Assembly: GCF_000568815.1 (NCBI RefSeq)
Contig: NZ_CP007201.1
Coordinates: forward strand, 1,116,001-1,180,000
Length of the DNA: 64,000 nucleotides
Reading direction: 5' to 3'
Source of the DNA: Sulfurospirillum multivorans DSM 12446
Lineage (GTDB): Bacteria; Campylobacterota; Campylobacteria; Campylobacterales; Sulfurospirillaceae
In this document: positions 30,217-38,344 of the stretch, in pieces
How positions within the stretch are numbered: the first letter of the stretch is position 1
Layout: the number at the start of each line of letters is the position of its first letter
Position numbers and translations under genes: made by a program
The notes under the pieces: model-generated
The model's database searches: none
Told to the model about the DNA's origin: nothing
Seen by the model: the letters and a program-made list of their open reading frames with translations, nothing else

Positions 30217-31593
30217 AAAGATAATGGTCTTATTCCTGATTCACTTCCTGTTTCTTCTTGGTTAAGTACTGCTTATGATGCTTATGGAAAACCTATAACG
30301 AATGCTGCAGGACAATTTTTTCAAGCTCTTGGTTGGGTAATTGCTTATGAATCGACGGGTGATGGTTCATTTGTTATTTCACCAACTGGTTTGAATTCTC
30401 TTAATCCTTTTGCTGTTCTTGGTTCAGGTCTTTTCACTTTGGGTTCTGCAATGGTAACTCCTGATGATGTTGTAATTGCTACACCTACAAATACTGATAA
30501 TGGTGTTACTGTTAATGTTTCTAGTAATTCGGGTGTCTCTTTTGATCAACTTTCAACTGTTGCGTCTTCAACGCCTGAAAGTGGTACACCTGTTTTTTCT
30601 AAAAATGGAATATATACTCAAAGACAAATTACGGAAGCAAATTTAAAAACTGTTTGGGATAATTCCGCAGGTGTTGGTAAAATGCCTGCTACTGCTTTAA
30701 TTTTGGGTAGTGATATTATTTTTCCTACAAATAGTCCAAGCACTGCGCTTATTAATTCACCTACACAAGTCGAAATTGTAAAAACAAGTCCTGATAATAC
30801 AGCGCAATCAATCGTAGTTAATAAAGCAGATTTGGCAAATACTGCAAGTAGTGGTACTGATCTTCCTTATACGGTTAAAGATTATAAAGCTCCTGTAATT
30901 AATAATGATGGAACGGTTACACAAGCAACAACTTCAACGCCTTCATCCACATCGCCTTCGAATGGCAATACAACAAGTACAAACCCTACAACAGGTCAAA
31001 CAACAACTACACCTTCTTCTACACTTAGTGGAACTGCTACAACCAGTGATGGCAAAAGTATTGATCTTAATGGTGTTACTGGTCGTTTAGATAGCCTTGG
31101 AAAACAACTCGAAAAGGGTAATGGTCTACTGGAAACTGGTAATGGTCTCTTATCTGGAATAAAGGGCAATACTGATTCTATGAAAGGGAGTTTAAATGGT
31201 ATTGAAAATACTTTAAATATTTTCAAAAATACGAGTGGTTTTTCTGCTGATACAATTGAACATAATATTCCTAATGTTCCTTCTGAAATTGATAGTTGGG
31301 AAACAACGTATAATAATTTAAAAAGTGATTTTGACAATGTTTTATCAACAGTTGATGAATTAAAATCTCTTGTAAATGGTGCACCTTTAACATTAAATCT
31401 TTCTCGTGGTTCTGTAACAACGTGTCTTTATTCACAAGATGTTGATTTTGTGTATTTTAATGTTCCTTTTGAAATGGATTTATGTGCTGTTTTTTCTCCT
31501 TTTTCCTCTGTAATTTATCTTTTTACGTATTTTTCTTTAATGATTTCAATAGTTTTTTTTGCTTTTAAAGTTTTATTGATTATAGGAGTCTGA
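30217..31593 (+). pseudogene. Phage adhesin (pIII-like), C-terminal part
   Basis: 458 codons follow the IS. A Ser/Thr/Pro-rich linker (about 30900-31020; STPSSTSPSNGNTTSTNPTT) is followed by a coil with repeated units GNGLLETGNGLLSG. A C-terminal anchor (VIYLFTYFSLMISIVFFAF) completes the typical layout of a filamentous-phage tip protein. An open frame through the IS end gives a false start at 30154. Reconstructed, the full protein is about 636 residues. The insertion should prevent infection by particles carrying this protein. Confidence 0.8.
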
Positions 31594-31594
31594 C

Positions 31595-32047
31595 ATGCCA
31601 TTTCTAATATCTGTGAGTGCTTTTTTTTCACGTATTTGGGGATTTTTTAGTTCTGGTGGTCCTTTAATGGCTTTTTTTGTTTGGTTAGGTAAGAAACTTG
31701 TTATGAAATTTGGAATGGTTCCAGTTCAGTTTACTATTACGGCTTTGTTTTTTTCTTCTAAAGCTTTTTTCTTTTTAAGCTGTCTTGACTTGATACGACG
31801 TTTATACAACAAATTTAAAGAGCTTTTTGATACTTTGCCTTCTTCTATTTCTTCAACACCTTCTTTAGACATACCTTTTAAAGTACTTCAATCTACACGG
31901 ATTATTGATGCTTTTTTAGATGCTTTTTCATTTTTTGTTTTGGTCTTCTCATCGCTTCTTTTGATTTATATTTCCAAAGTTGCGACTAAGGCATTAGAGC
32001 AAATTAAAAATGATTTTCATAAAATGTCAATGTTAATGATGGCTTAA
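31595..32047 (+). CDS. pVI-like minor virion membrane protein
   Basis: 150 residues, three hydrophobic regions (about 1-30, 40-62 and 108-130) and a short basic linker. It starts one base after the adhesin stop and ends one base before the Zot gene. In filamentous phages the gene between tip adhesin and assembly ATPase encodes pVI, which anchors the adhesin to the particle. The match is by position and topology. Confidence 0.7.
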   Translation: MPFLISVSAFFSRIWGFFSSGGPLMAFFVWLGKKLVMKFGMVPVQFTITALFFSSKAFFFLSCLDLIRRLYNKFKELFDTLPSSISSTPSLDIPFKVLQSTRIIDAFLDAFSFFVLVFSSLLLIYISKVATKALEQIKNDFHKMSMLMMA

Positions 32048-32048
32048 G

Positions 32049-33287
32049 ATGGCAATTACATATTTAACGGGTATTCCTCGAAGTGGAAAAAGCTATTGGG
32101 CTGTTTATAAGCTTTATCATTATTTTGTAGAAAAAAAACGTAAACGTCCTTTTTTGATTGGTTTTTTTTATAAAAATTTTTACAAAAAAGTTAAAAAAGA
32201 AAATCGTAAATCTTTTATTATTGCTCTTTATAACATATTTGGTAAAAAAGAAAAGTTTTTCTTTTATGCCTATACAAATATTAATCAATTTGATTTTTCA
32301 AAATCTTCTCGTATCAAATTTTTTGATTATGATGTTCTTTACTCTCATCTTGAATATTTACATGCCATGTATCTTTCAAAATGTAATGATGCTGAATTGC
32401 TTGATTATGCACGTTTGCATGATTTATATAAAGTTTTTTTTGTAATTGATGAGTGTCAAAACTTTTTTGCTAAAGACAATATAGTCCTTACATGGTGGTT
32501 TAGTTATCATGGACACTTACATCAAGATATTTTCCTTATTACACAAAATCTCGGACTTATCTATAAAGAGTATTTTAAATTAGCAGAATTTTTCTATCGT
32601 GCTATTCCTCCATCAAATCGACTTTATGCTAATAAATTTCGTTATATGCAGTTTAATTCTTATCAGCTTTATAAAACTGATCGTATAGGTGTTTTTAACG
32701 TTCCTATTGTTCAAGATGTATTTAAAATGTATGTGTCTGGCGCTGAAAATAATAGTCCTAGTGTTGTAAGAAAGTATTTTTTATTTGCAATTCTTTTTTT
32801 TGTTTTTTTGTTTAGTGCATTTATTTTATTTTTGGGTTCTTTTTCTACGGACACACCAATATCAGCTACTACTCTTGATAGTAATGTGACTGATCAGCGT
32901 CAAATATCTGTGACACAACAGGATAAAAAACAAACTTCAAAAGATATTATAGAGGCTAAAAAACTCTCAAATAAAGATGACAAAGAAATCAAAAATGAAC
33001 TCTTTGAAATTCGATGTATTGACATGCTTTGTACATACAAAGGTATTGATTTTCCAAAACCTCTTTTAAATAAATTGACCGCTAAGTTAGGGCCTGAATT
33101 CATATGGTTTTTTAATGATGGCTCATACATTCAATACTTTGTCATGCTCCCCTCTGATACGTTTGATTTTCTCCAAAAAGATGAAAAAAAAGAAAAATCC
33201 ACTAAGGAAAATAAAAATGGTGCTAACACTTCAAAAGAGAATAAAATCTCTAATCCTATGCCTACTGCTTTCGCTATTCATAAGTAG
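32049..33287 (+). CDS. zot: Zot-like assembly ATPase (pI-like)
   Basis: 412 residues. Walker A GIPRSGKSYW is at residues 8-17 and Walker B FFVIDECQNFF is near 135, giving a P-loop domain on the cytoplasmic side. One membrane helix (about 240-262, LFAILFFVFLFSAFILFLG) precedes a periplasmic tail with two cysteines (IRCIDMLCTY). This is the Zonular occludens toxin / pI family that drives extrusion of filamentous phages. The TTACATGTAA-like bases at 32356 are only a partial match. The secretin gene begins inside its 3' end. Confidence 0.9.
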   Translation: MAITYLTGIPRSGKSYWAVYKLYHYFVEKKRKRPFLIGFFYKNFYKKVKKENRKSFIIALYNIFGKKEKFFFYAYTNINQFDFSKSSRIKFFDYDVLYSHLEYLHAMYLSKCNDAELLDYARLHDLYKVFFVIDECQNFFAKDNIVLTWWFSYHGHLHQDIFLITQNLGLIYKEYFKLAEFFYRAIPPSNRLYANKFRYMQFNSYQLYKTDRIGVFNVPIVQDVFKMYVSGAENNSPSVVRKYFLFAILFFVFLFSAFILFLGSFSTDTPISATTLDSNVTDQRQISVTQQDKKQTSKDIIEAKKLSNKDDKEIKNELFEIRCIDMLCTYKGIDFPKPLLNKLTAKLGPEFIWFFNDGSYIQYFVMLPSDTFDFLQKDEKKEKSTKENKNGANTSKENKISNPMPTAFAIHK

Positions 33288-34455
33288 TTCTTTTGCTGAG
33301 AGTATTAAGTACTCTGTTCCGCTTCGTGAGTTTGCTCAAAAGGTAGCAACAGATAACAAAGTAAACATTCTTATTCAAGAGTCTGTTGACGATGAACAGG
33401 TAACATTCTTTATAGGCGATAAAGATGCAACGGTGTATCTCCCTGCATTTAAAAAAATGCTTTATCTCAAAGGTCTTGATCTCAAAAAAGATAAAAGCGA
33501 TTTTTACTATATTGAGCCAATACCTGAAAAAAAAGAAGAACCAAAAAAAGAGCCTGAATCGATCAAAGACGTTTTTCATTCTGTAACGCTTAAAAATCCT
33601 GTTTATTCTGATGTCGAAAATCTTTTAAAAATGCATGAAGGTGTTAAATATACCTATATCTCTTCGACAAATTCAGTTTCGTTTTTTTGCAAACCTGAAT
33701 ACTCCGCAGAACTTTTAAAAAGTATCGCTTCACTTGATGTTCCATACAGCCAAATTCAGTTTAAAATAACGGTGCTTGAAACGAGTTTGGAAGATGTCAA
33801 AGATAGAGGCGCAAATCTTAGTGCTTACATGCAATCTGTTCAAAAAACTGATAGCGATGGCAATTCGGTAAATTCGTCTTATAACTATTTTTTAAACCTT
33901 ATTACTATGCCTTATTCTGCAACGACGAATGTACTTGAAAATTCAAAAAGTGGTTTCTATGGGGTTCTTAAATATCTTAATCAAAATGGTTTTACTGAGA
34001 TAAAAAACTCTCCAGTGATTACGGCACGATCTCAAACTGAAGCTTCTTTTTCAAGTGGTCAAAATATTCCTTATTTGATTAATACATCTACATACAGTAG
34101 TGCTTCTACAACGTCCGCTAATTCTTATTCTTATAAAGATGTTGGGCTTAAAATAATAATCAAACCGATCATCATCGGTGACAGTGTAAATTTTGATTTA
34201 ACACTGACGCTTGAAGATTTGTTGAGTAGTTCTGATTCAAGGACCCCTACAACGTCCAAGAAGGAGCTAAAAAGCACTTATCTTTTAAAAAAGGGTGAAT
34301 TGCTCGTTTTAAGCGGTATTAACAAAGAAACGCAACTGGATAGCTCTTATGGCATTCCTGTCCTTCAAAACATTTTTTTACTAGGAGAGCTTTTTAAATA
34401 TGAGTCTAAGACAAAAACGAACTCTATTGTAACGATTACGATTGAGGTGCTGTGA
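33217..34455 (+). CDS. Phage secretin (pIV-like outer-membrane channel)
   Basis: About 412 residues from ATG 33217, chosen because AAGGA lies eight bases upstream and a signal peptide (IKSLILCLLLSLFISSSFA) follows. N-domains are followed by a secretin core with ITARSQTEASFSSGQNIPYL and KDVGLKIIIKPIIIGD. It ends with LLKKGELLVLSGINKETQ..SYGIPVLQNIFLLGELF, the conserved secretin beta-signature. It overlaps the Zot gene by about 70 bases. Secretins form the gate through which the filament leaves; the phage therefore brings its own exit pore. Confidence 0.9.
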   Translation: MVLTLQKRIKSLILCLLLSLFISSSFAESIKYSVPLREFAQKVATDNKVNILIQESVDDEQVTFFIGDKDATVYLPAFKKMLYLKGLDLKKDKSDFYYIEPIPEKKEEPKKEPESIKDVFHSVTLKNPVYSDVENLLKMHEGVKYTYISSTNSVSFFCKPEYSAELLKSIASLDVPYSQIQFKITVLETSLEDVKDRGANLSAYMQSVQKTDSDGNSVNSSYNYFLNLITMPYSATTNVLENSKSGFYGVLKYLNQNGFTEIKNSPVITARSQTEASFSSGQNIPYLINTSTYSSASTTSANSYSYKDVGLKIIIKPIIIGDSVNFDLTLTLEDLLSSSDSRTPTTSKKELKSTYLLKKGELLVLSGINKETQLDSSYGIPVLQNIFLLGELFKYESKTKTNSIVTITIEVL

Positions 34456-34734
34456 TGTTAAAGAGAAATTAGCATCGCAGATAGAAGAGAGCGAGGCATA
34501 GCCTATAAGCGAACGTGAGGACTAGCGCAGCGTAACAGTACATAGTTACAACCTGCAAAACGATGAGAACGTAAGGTGCTGTAAAGGGCGAGAGTGAGTT
34601 TTGAGACTCTATCCTAAGCAGCTGATTTTTTGAGTGAGTGAATGAGAGAGTGAGCCTGCGAACGAACGAATGAGCGAAGCTCTCTTGTCAACTTAACAAA
34701 AGTTTCCCGAACTATTTTAAAAAAGGTGCTTATT
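34456..34734 (+). other. Structured non-coding region before rep
   Basis: 279 bases without a credible gene and with base composition unlike the flanks (rich in GAG, GCGA and GAACG runs). Short stems are visible: AGGC-ATA-GCCT (34496-34506) and GTAAC...GTTAC (34538-34551). A repetitive GAGTGAGTGAATGAGAGAGTGAG stretch, broken here for length, lies near 34632-34655. This is a good place for the plus-strand origin nicked by Rep, or for a structured RNA. Confidence 0.5.
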
Positions 34735-36045
34735 ATGAAATATGGTCTCAACTCTTTCGATGTCGAAAATCAACAGTTAAGAAATGATCGTCAAAAAGAA
34801 TATATGCTCAATTCAACATTCACAACTTCTAACGGTACGGTTAAAACGCTTCTTGATGTTTCCATGAGTGCAAATATCTCAACGCGCTATTACGCACAGC
34901 TTGTTAACAAAGTAAACACACTTCAACAAGCTATGACAAATTTGAATCAAATGCCTATTTTTATGACTATAACCCTTGATGGTTGGTTACATGCTCTTCA
35001 CTATGGAGACTATTCGGATTTTAAAGACGAGTATTTAAAAAAGCTTCCTGAAACTGATAAGTATGGCTATCTCAAAACTAAAGCATCTCTTAGAGAGGCT
35101 TTTGATGTGCATGATCTCTACATGGTCTTACGTTGGCAATGGGATAAATTTATGAAAACAAATACTATTCAAACCATTCGAGAGGATAACCAAGTGGCTT
35201 ATCTCTTTGCGGTAGAACCACATGAGAGTGGTGTACCGCATGCCCATGTTCTGCTTTATGTTCCTTTTGGCTCTATTGAAAAGCTTATAAAAGAGTTCAA
35301 AAAAATCTTTGGCACTTCTCAAAACAAAGGTCAAGATAAAAAACGTCTTTCACCTGAACAGATTGCTAATGGTGAGATGAACGGTTTCCAATGGACGTTA
35401 ACGAATCCCGTTGGCTATATTCTCAAATACGTTACTAAGTCATTTATGGATATTAAAAATCAAGCACAGATAGATGAACTGCAAGCTTGGTACATGAAAT
35501 ATCGTATTACACGTTTTTCCACTTCTCACACACTTGTGCCTCAATGGGTTTACAATAAAGTTTACCCACTTGAAAACGATTGGCTTTACCTCTCTGATCT
35601 TAAAATCAATTCTATGTGTGAATGGTCTGCCGAAGATGATTACTTCAAATTTGAAGATACAAAACTTGGTAAAACGCTTATGTACAACCGAGGTCTTTAT
35701 CAAATGTTTCAAGATGGTTCAATCGTCCATGAGTTTGGTGAGATGAGAGAGCTTGCAGAACCTAATACTATGCGTTATAGAGACAAATTTGTGATTAGAA
35801 AACATAAAAAACCGATCAAAATCGAATTAATCAATCTAAAGGGGCAAAAAATAGACTTTTACCCAAAACCAATAGCACATCGTAAAAATTATGATCTCGT
35901 TCAGTACTACCACAAACTTAATCCTGAACTTTGCAATCTTCAACACTTTGGCTTAGTTCAAAATGAATGTATCAAACGTGGGCTTATTGATGGTCAAATT
36001 CAATCTTTAAATGACTTTAATACAGATTTTGAGATAGGTGCATAA
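34735..36045 (+). CDS. HUH-type replication initiator (Rep)
   Basis: 436 residues from ATG 34735, preceded by AAAAAAGGTG. The HUH motif is VPHAHVLLYVP near residue 165, and the nicking tyrosines lie in GYILKYVTKSF near 235. FAVEPHESG and PIFMTITLDG strands complete the rolling-circle initiator fold. The protein nicks the double-stranded form and primes ssDNA production. It is followed directly by the integrase, with no gap. Length and motifs suggest it is functional. The translation start region is shared with the gene at 26456, hinting at common control. Confidence 0.88.
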   Translation: MKYGLNSFDVENQQLRNDRQKEYMLNSTFTTSNGTVKTLLDVSMSANISTRYYAQLVNKVNTLQQAMTNLNQMPIFMTITLDGWLHALHYGDYSDFKDEYLKKLPETDKYGYLKTKASLREAFDVHDLYMVLRWQWDKFMKTNTIQTIREDNQVAYLFAVEPHESGVPHAHVLLYVPFGSIEKLIKEFKKIFGTSQNKGQDKKRLSPEQIANGEMNGFQWTLTNPVGYILKYVTKSFMDIKNQAQIDELQAWYMKYRITRFSTSHTLVPQWVYNKVYPLENDWLYLSDLKINSMCEWSAEDDYFKFEDTKLGKTLMYNRGLYQMFQDGSIVHEFGEMRELAEPNTMRYRDKFVIRKHKKPIKIELINLKGQKIDFYPKPIAHRKNYDLVQYYHKLNPELCNLQHFGLVQNECIKRGLIDGQIQSLNDFNTDFEIGA

Positions 36046-36930
36046 ATGACACTCCAAAACTTCTATGATGAATTCTTCGAGTTAACTGTGCCTATTCAGT
36101 CCGAAAAGACAGTTTCAACAAAGAGAGCTTTTTTTAAAAATAGAATTCTTCCTGCTCTTGGTGAGATAGAAATGAATGAAATTAAATACAAACACATCCA
36201 AGAATTCGTTAATGCTCTCTTGCTTGAACTCAAACCAAAGACAGTTAAAAATATCATTAGTGGTCTTTCTACCTTATACCGCTATGCACAAAAGCATGAA
36301 ATTGTAGATAGTAACCCTTGCGTTTTTGCAGAACTTCCACAATTCGATAATAAAAGAGATTTTGAATATTCCAAAGAGGTTCAGATCGAATTCGTTAAAT
36401 CTGCATTGACGTATCGTGAACCCATGATGAGAGATATCTTTCTCTTTTTGTTCCATGGTCGAAGAAAAGGGGAGGTATTGAATCTAACGTGGGATATGGT
36501 CGACTTCGATCAAAGGCTCTACCGAATCCCCGCAATGATAAATAAAGCACGTAAAAATATGAGTTATAAAATGACTGATATTCTCTATGATCGTCTTATG
36601 TTCCATTATCTGCATGAATGTATTAATCAAAATACACGCTTCCCACGTGGCTATGTGTTCGTTAATCCTGAAACACGTACGAAATATTCCTATTTGAAAA
36701 AAGCATGGGAGCGATTTTTAGAGTCCAATGATCTTCCAAAAATTAGACTTCATGATATACGCCATCTAATAGGTACGTATTCGATCAATATTTTAGAGTT
36801 ACCGATTGAAAAAATCAGTCATACGCTTGGTCATACGAATGTAGCAACGACAGAAAAATACGTCACGATAAAACCTGAAACAAGTAAACAAGTGATTGAT
36901 AAGATTTTTGCGAGTGTTGAAAGTATTTGA
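36046..36930 (+). CDS. int: Tyrosine integrase of the prophage
   Basis: 294 residues. An N-terminal SAM-like core-binding domain (about 1-90) precedes the catalytic domain. The catalytic Arg is in FLFHGRRKGEVLNLTW, HDIRH gives the His-x-x-Arg box, and HTLGHTNVATTEKYV gives the second His and the nucleophilic Tyr. The last bases of the gene form part of the attachment repeat next to tRNA-Gln, typical of tRNA-targeting integrases. A remnant of a related gene is at 22208. It inserts at the tRNA-fMet anticodon loop, judging by the repeat boundary. Confidence 0.93.
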   Translation: MTLQNFYDEFFELTVPIQSEKTVSTKRAFFKNRILPALGEIEMNEIKYKHIQEFVNALLLELKPKTVKNIISGLSTLYRYAQKHEIVDSNPCVFAELPQFDNKRDFEYSKEVQIEFVKSALTYREPMMRDIFLFLFHGRRKGEVLNLTWDMVDFDQRLYRIPAMINKARKNMSYKMTDILYDRLMFHYLHECINQNTRFPRGYVFVNPETRTKYSYLKKAWERFLESNDLPKIRLHDIRHLIGTYSINILELPIEKISHTLGHTNVATTEKYVTIKPETSKQVIDKIFASVESI

Positions 36931-36955
36931 AAAGTTTGATTCGAAGAAAAGAGGG

Positions 36956-37030
36956 TGGATGGGGATACAGGATTCGAACCTGTGAATACCACGACCAAAA
37001 CGTGGTGCCTTACCGCTTGGCGAATCCCCA
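36956..37030 (-). tRNA. tRNA-Gln (TTG), right copy
   Basis: Complete cloverleaf on the minus strand, 5' TGGGGATTCGCC, anticodon TTG in loop TTTTGGT, CCA encoded. It lies 21 bases downstream of tRNA-fMet and is likely transcribed with it from the promoter at 37226-37254. By the repeat boundaries, this copy came with the prophage. Confidence 0.95.
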
Positions 37031-37051
37031 AGAAGAACATCATTTAAAAAC

Positions 37052-37127
<76 letters not shown>

Positions 37128-37225
37128 ATATTATAAATCAAAGGGAAGTGAACCCTGATAACTGGAGCGAAACCAGCTTATCTCAGCGCTTGGCGATATT
37201 CAACCAAGTCGTTAATTGAGGTGAA

Positions 37226-37254
37226 ATTATAGTCATTTTTAATTTGTTTGTCAA
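37226..37254 (-). promoter_or_regulatory. Promoter of the tRNA-fMet/tRNA-Gln unit
   Basis: Read leftward, TTGACA (37254-37249) and TATAAT (37231-37226) are perfect hexamers with a 17-base spacer. Transcription would start near 37219, about 90 bases ahead of the tRNA-fMet. Confidence 0.8.
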
Positions 37255-37297
37255 GGGTAATTTACTATAATCATTTAAAATTATTTTTGGAGCGAAA

Positions 37298-38320
37298 ATG
37301 CCTATTCAAAGAGTCAAACAAGCGATAGAAGATATCAAGCATGGCAAGATGGTAATGATGGTCGATGATGAGGACCGAGAAAATGAGGGAGACCTTGTTT
37401 ACGCCGCAACGTTCTCTACTCCTGAAAAAGTTAACTTTATGGCTTCGGAAGCCAAAGGTTTGATCTGTGTTTCATTAAACGAAGAGATCGCTAAGCGTCT
37501 TGAGTTGAATCCGATGGTGAAAAACAACGACTCACAGCATGAAACGGCATTTACAGTTTCTGTGGATGCACGTGTCTGTTCTACGGGTATTTCAGCGTAT
37601 GAGCGTGACATTACGATCAAAATCCTTGCCGATGCGCTCAGCCAACCTTCCGAGCTTGTTAAACCAGGGCATATCTTCCCGCTAATAGCCCGTAAAGGTG
37701 GAACGTTGGTTCGCACAGGGCATACAGAGGGTTCGGTTGATCTTTGTCGTTTAGCAGGGCTTCGTGAGGTTTCAGTGATCTGTGAAGTGATGAAAGAAGA
37801 TGGGCACATGGCGCGTCGCGATGATTTGGATATTTTTTGTAAAAAACATGACATCAACATCGTCTACATCTCGGACATCGTTGCGTACCGTATGCAGTCT
37901 GAGTCCTTGGTGCGTGAAGTGTTTTCATCCAATGTCGAATTTTTTGGAGCGCACACACGCAAAATCGACATGGTCGACCATGAAGGGAACCATCACATCG
38001 TTTACGCTTTTGGCGAGATCGGCAAAACCAGTGCGGTGAAGTTTCACCATATTTTGCCAGACAACGAGCTTTTGGCGCATGAGAAAAAATACCAAGGCAT
38101 TTTAAAAGCGATTGAGTATCTCAAAACACACAATGGCGTTTTTATCTTTGTCGACAGTGAATACACCACCAATCCAGAGCTGAGAGAGTTTGGCATTGGT
38201 GCGCAAATTCTTCAAAAACTGGGCATTGAAAATATTGACCTTATTTCGATTACTTCACGCAAAGACTATGTAGGGCTTGCCGGTTTTGGGCTGAATATCA
38301 ACCAAGAAATTATTCTGTAA
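37298..38320 (+). CDS. ribBA: RibBA: DHBP synthase with degenerate GTP cyclohydrolase II domain
   Basis: 340 residues. The N-terminal half (1-200) is 3,4-dihydroxy-2-butanone 4-phosphate synthase: DDEDRENEGDLVYAA, GLICVSL, GISAYERDITIK, GRKGGTLVRTGHTEGSVDL-like HTEG motif. This step supplies the four-carbon unit of riboflavin. The C-terminal half has the length of GTP cyclohydrolase II but lacks the zinc-binding C...C.C cluster and the catalytic GRG region. It is probably inactive, as seen in other Campylobacterota RibBA proteins; a separate RibA would then be needed. The promoter region lies between it and the divergent tRNA unit. Confidence 0.88.
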   Translation: MPIQRVKQAIEDIKHGKMVMMVDDEDRENEGDLVYAATFSTPEKVNFMASEAKGLICVSLNEEIAKRLELNPMVKNNDSQHETAFTVSVDARVCSTGISAYERDITIKILADALSQPSELVKPGHIFPLIARKGGTLVRTGHTEGSVDLCRLAGLREVSVICEVMKEDGHMARRDDLDIFCKKHDINIVYISDIVAYRMQSESLVREVFSSNVEFFGAHTRKIDMVDHEGNHHIVYAFGEIGKTSAVKFHHILPDNELLAHEKKYQGILKAIEYLKTHNGVFIFVDSEYTTNPELREFGIGAQILQKLGIENIDLISITSRKDYVGLAGFGLNINQEIIL

Positions 38321-38344
38321 ATCTTTACATGTAAAGGGGTGTGA

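Noticed and set aside
37131-37225. Possible 5S rRNA or other RNA gene beside tRNA-fMet
   Set aside because: Only about 95 bases and no recognisable 5S core; more likely the leader of the tRNA transcript.
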